Origin: CAWBRT01 sp963696525 | GTDB taxonomy: Bacteria > Acidobacteriota > Terriglobia > Terriglobales > Acidobacteriaceae | Reading direction: 5' to 3' | Length of the DNA: 64,000 bases | NCBI GenBank assembly: GCA_963696525.1 | Contig: CAVOKO010000009.1 | Coordinates: forward strand, 1,671,694-1,735,693 | In this document: positions 61,510 to 64,000 of the stretch, piece by piece | How positions within the stretch are numbered: the stretch's first letter is position 1 | Layout of the letters: each line of letters begins with the position of its first letter | Translations under genes and position numbers: made by a program | Notes under the pieces: model-generated | What the model was told of the DNA's origin: nothing | The model's database searches: none | What the model saw: only the letters and a program-made list of their open reading frames with translations

Positions 61510-62905
61510 ATGGAAAAGGACCTACATCAATTTATTAAGCAGTTAGAAGAGCGGCGGCCGAACAGCGTGGTGCGAATCAGCAAGGAAGTGGACCCCGTGT
61601 TCGAGATTCCCGCCATCGTCACCAGCATGGAAAACAGGAAGAAGCACGCGGTTCTGATCTTCGAGCGCGTGCGCAACCTGCACGGCAAGATATCGACTCT
61701 GCCGGTGGTGGTGAACCTGTTTGGTTCGCGGGAACGGCTGGCGGATGCAATCGATTCTACTGTCCCAAACCTTGCCTTCGACTACATCGCGAAAGAAGTG
61801 CCGATCGCTCCCGTAGCCGTGAGCAGCAGCAGTGCGCCGGTGAAACAGGTGATTCAGATTGGCGATGCGGTCGACCTTTTTGAGCTGCCCATCATCACCC
61901 ACAACGAGATGGACTTAGGTCCATATCTCACGGCGGGAAGTGCGTGGGTCAAAGATCCCGATAACGGCTGGACCAATTGCGCGATTATCCGCATTTTCGT
62001 CCATGAACCCAAGCGCCTGGTCGTCAACTTCAACGCCGCGCGCCATATGGCTCATATTTTCCGGAAGTATAAGGAGCGGGGAATCCCATCGCTGCCGATG
62101 GTAGTGGTGATCGGTCATCACCCGGCCTTTTACATGGGCGCACAGACAAAGTTGCTCACCGACGAAATAGAGATCATCGGCGGAGTCATGGGGCAGGGAT
62201 TGGAGATGGTTCCCTCTGAGACTTGGGGCAAGGACATCATGGTTCCCGCTAATGCCGAACTGGTCATCGAGGCGGAAGCTCTCCACCCAGAACTATGATA
62301 TCGAAGCGCCATTCGGCGAATACACGCAGTATTACGGCGGACAGAGAATGAATCCGGTGGCGATGGTAAAGGCCATCACCCGTAAGCAAGATGCGTATTA
62401 CCTGGACATTATGCCGGGGCGGGCCGATCACATGCTGCTTGATGCTCCGCAGATCGAGGCTTATCTGTTTAACCGGATCAAGGCCGTTATTCCCGGCGTG
62501 ACCGGTGTACACATGCCGGTCTCGGGGACAGCGCGTTTACATGCTTACATCCAGGTCAAGAAGGCAAACGATTCCGATCCCAGGACAATCATCGCCACCG
62601 CGTTAAGTTCCGACTACCGACTGAAGCACTGTATCGTGGTCGACACAGACGTTGATATTTACGACGATGAGCAGGTGCTTTGGGCCGTGGCCACAAGGTC
62701 GCAATGGGATAAGGACCTGATTGTCATTCCGGGAATGCTGGGGACCAGGTTGGATCCCTCCGGCAATGATACTTCGACTACGAAGGGAGGCATCGACGCC
62801 ACCAAGCCGGCGGATGATTCCTCGTTTGCCCAACAAATCAAACCGGGCGCGATCATTGAGCGAATCCGCCTGGAAGATTACTTCGAACCGACGCTGGTTT
62901 CCTAG
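61510..62905 (+). CDS. ubiD: UbiD-family prenyl-FMN-dependent decarboxylase (frameshifted)
   Basis: About 465 residues when repaired. UbiD enzymes use prenyl-FMN to (de)carboxylate aromatic or unsaturated acids. The first part has LPVVVNLFGSRERLADAI, GPYLTAGSAWVKDPDNG, VVNFNAARHMAHIFRKYKER and MVVVIGHHPAFYMGAQTKL, and ends AELVIEAEALH with the active-site Glu region. A stop follows at 62296, but with one C removed from a CCC near 62287 the protein continues NYDIEAPFGEYTQYYGGQRM, HMPVSGTARLHAYIQVKK and RSQWDKDLIVIPGMLGTRLD to 62905. The second ATG (61510) has better ribosome spacing than 61504. UbiX at 51.4 kb would supply the cofactor. Confidence 0.85.
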
Positions 62906-63004
62906 CTAGGGTCACGGCATAGCTGTGGCATACTTTAGCCCAGCGCTTTAGCCTGGGAATGGCAAAACGAAAACCCCGAGTCCCGCCAGGATTCGCTAAT
63001 ATCT

Positions 63005-63045
63005 CGAATATCAGCCCGCGAGTTAACGCCCGGCGCTGATATTCG
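63005..63045. terminator. Perfect 11-bp inverted repeat
   Basis: CGAATATCAGC (63005-63015) and GCTGATATTCG (63035-63045) with a 19-base loop. It lies between ubiD and the zinc-ribbon gene. No T run follows, so it may be a terminator or an operator/attenuator for the small gene. Confidence 0.45.
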
Positions 63046-63145
63046 GGAGACATCGACTCCGAGAGGCTTGATAGACGACGAAAGGGTTCAAATTCAATCT
63101 GTTAAAGCGCCCGTGAAGGCGCGACAGATAAGGGGATTCGATAAC

Positions 63146-63319
63146 ATGGCCAAAGTTTTTTATGTAACCTGCCCGAATTGCCAGAAGCGGTACTACTTGG
63201 ATAGATTGCTGCACGAAATCGTGGTGCAGGACCCCAATCAGCATTTGCGGTGTCCCTACTGCAAGACCGAGTTCAAGTTGGGGGCGCCCGCCGCTTCACA
63301 GGCGGCGGGTTCACGGTAG
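63146..63319 (+). CDS. Small zinc-ribbon protein
   Basis: 57 residues from the ATG at 63146 (AAGGGG about 10 bases upstream). Two CPxC knuckles, CPNCQKRYYLDRLL and RCPYCKTEFKLG, would bind one zinc. The C-terminus is Ala/Gly-rich and disordered. Small zinc-ribbon proteins can be subunits of UbiD-type decarboxylases (VdcD) or scaffolds for regulators. The sequence is not VdcD, but its position right after ubiD makes an accessory role conceivable. Confidence 0.65.
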   Translation: MAKVFYVTCPNCQKRYYLDRLLHEIVVQDPNQHLRCPYCKTEFKLGAPAASQAAGSR

Positions 63320-63580
63320 CTGTATCTCGGGACTATCAACGTCGGGCTGATTCACGTTCTTGGCGACCGCGATGGCTTGGCCTTCGTTGAGAATCCCGAA
63401 GCCGTGGGTCTCTTCGATCGACATGTTCATGATGTTGTACTGGCCGTCTTCCCAGCTCTTCACATGGGGATCTTCGTCGACGATCAGGGCGCCGAGGTTG
63501 CGGCTGTTGAACATCATAATGTCGGTTAAATCACAATCGCGCGCACTCAGTTCCAACTCGACCTGCGTTGTCGCCAGCAC
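63311..63580 (-). CDS. Conserved-looking hypothetical protein, possibly truncated at its N-terminus
   Basis: 89 residues in an open frame starting at GTG 63580 with no good ribosome site. The middle looks strongly coding: NSRNLGALIVDEDPHVKSWE, then DGQYNIMNMSIEETHGFGIL and NEGQAIAVAKNVN. The frame stays open upstream to a TAG near 63610, so the start is uncertain and the 5' part may be missing. I do not recognise the family. It converges on the zinc-ribbon gene, with a 9-base overlap of the 3' ends. Confidence 0.45.
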   Translation of the reverse strand: MLATTQVELELSARDCDLTDIMMFNSRNLGALIVDEDPHVKSWEDGQYNIMNMSIEETHGFGILNEGQAIAVAKNVNQPDVDSPEIQLP

Positions 63581-64000
63581 CGAGAATCGACAACCCGGCC
63601 TTGCTGTCTAGCTTCCCCGAACGTGGTTTCGAGGGACACTATAGATGATACGCTGCCCCTTGAGGCCGTGCCGCCACTCTTGCTCCCTGTTTGCCGACAG
63701 TTCGGATGCAATTGTCGTGCTGCGCGCTGGTCATTCGCGAACCGTTGCAGAGCCAATGAGCTGGCGAGCTTGGACGTCCCGTATTGGTGGTTGGCCAAAG
63801 AGGCGTCAGTACTTAAATTCAGTCCGGATAGCGAACTGCGAAGGAAGTTCTGCGTGCAGAGGCAACGGGTGGAAAGAGCGTGAATGGAAAGACTCTTATG
63901 CGTGGACGAGACTGGCAATTGCTCTCGCGCCATCGATCTCTAGCCAACGAAGGAAGAAGCTACCTCGCAGAAACACTCTGATTTCGTTGCATCCCTAAGG
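63581..64000. other. End of window without a supported gene
   Basis: Several short frames overlap here on both strands, none with a ribosome site or recognisable domain. If the preceding hypothetical is decayed, this may hold its lost upstream part. Confidence 0.4.

Noticed and set aside
1332..62905. Programmed ribosomal frameshifting at the broken genes
   Set aside because: No slippery heptamers with downstream structures are seen at the break points, and the gene families are not known to use frameshifting.
1..64000. CRISPR arrays, rRNA genes and complete tRNA genes
   Set aside because: None found; the only tRNA-like sequence is the tRNA-Cys 3' half at 47998-48042.

Overview
The window reads like a piece of a Gram-negative, probably anaerobic or facultative heterotroph. 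The best guess is an Acidobacteriota (Terriglobia-like) genome or metagenome bin. This rests on a small Fis-type regulator of a kind common there, tyrosine/glycine-rich exported proteins, an outer-membrane porin, an anaerobe-type (class I) hybrid cluster protein, and the base composition. No ribosomal or other phylogenetic marker is present, so the assignment is an inference. Almost everything is accessory catabolism: nine MFS organic-acid transporters sit beside dehydrogenases, aldolases, CoA enzymes and decarboxylases.

Layout. 0-1.2 kb: the end of a zinc-metalloprotease-like protein and a Gly/Tyr-rich exported protein. 1.3-6.5 kb (minus): a three-subunit molybdenum hydroxylase with an MFS transporter. 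6.8-8.8 kb: an IS3 transposase remnant, a His-rich exported protein and a Ser-rich internal-repeat protein behind a strong sigma-28-like promoter. 8.9-10.6 kb: hcp. 10.9-19.3 kb (minus): a CoA-thioester module (Fis regulator, citryl-CoA-lyase-like protein, CoA-acylating aldehyde dehydrogenase, CaiB CoA-transferase, MaoC hydratase, VOC protein, PanE-like reductase, TPP enzyme). It contains a small graveyard of gene fragments at 13.8-14.2 kb. 19.5-27.6 kb: MFS transporter, FAD oxidoreductase, AroQ, a TIM-barrel protein, a fused AroK-AroB and a LysR regulator, which together look shikimate/quinate-related. 28-35.3 kb: a porin, two tandemly duplicated MHS transporters with conserved leaders, an Idh/MocA oxidoreductase and a zinc alcohol dehydrogenase. 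36-37.2 kb: a receiver-PilZ protein and recombinase debris. 37.1-47.9 kb (minus): an MFS transporter and then a coherent four-carbon sugar-acid/polyol cluster (RpiB-like, PdxA2-like, DUF1537 kinase, MFS, FGGY kinase, Zn-dehydrogenase, class I aldolase, DeoR regulator with its operator). A tRNA-Cys 3' half at 48.0 kb marks a probable integration site. 48.5-63.3 kb: three MFS transporters and a UbiX/UbiD cluster with a LarA-like protein, a large Fe-S flavoprotein, an unrecognised 476-residue protein, a cupin, an HpcH/HpaI aldolase and a zinc ribbon, flanked by a divergent LysR regulator.

The most interesting unit is the 50-63 kb UbiD/UbiX/LarA-like cluster. Its genes are tightly packed and partly translationally coupled. 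It combines prenyl-FMN decarboxylation chemistry with a possible nickel-pincer enzyme and an electron-transfer flavoprotein in an arrangement I do not recognise. The C4 sugar-acid island is the next clearest system.

A caution for readers: at least six otherwise well-conserved genes are broken by single-base shifts (molybdenum hydroxylase small and FAD subunits, citryl-CoA-lyase-like gene, porin, FGGY kinase start, UbiD). This could be residual sequencing indels or real decay. The sequence alone cannot decide between them, but five of the six are one-base gains, which favours a systematic error.
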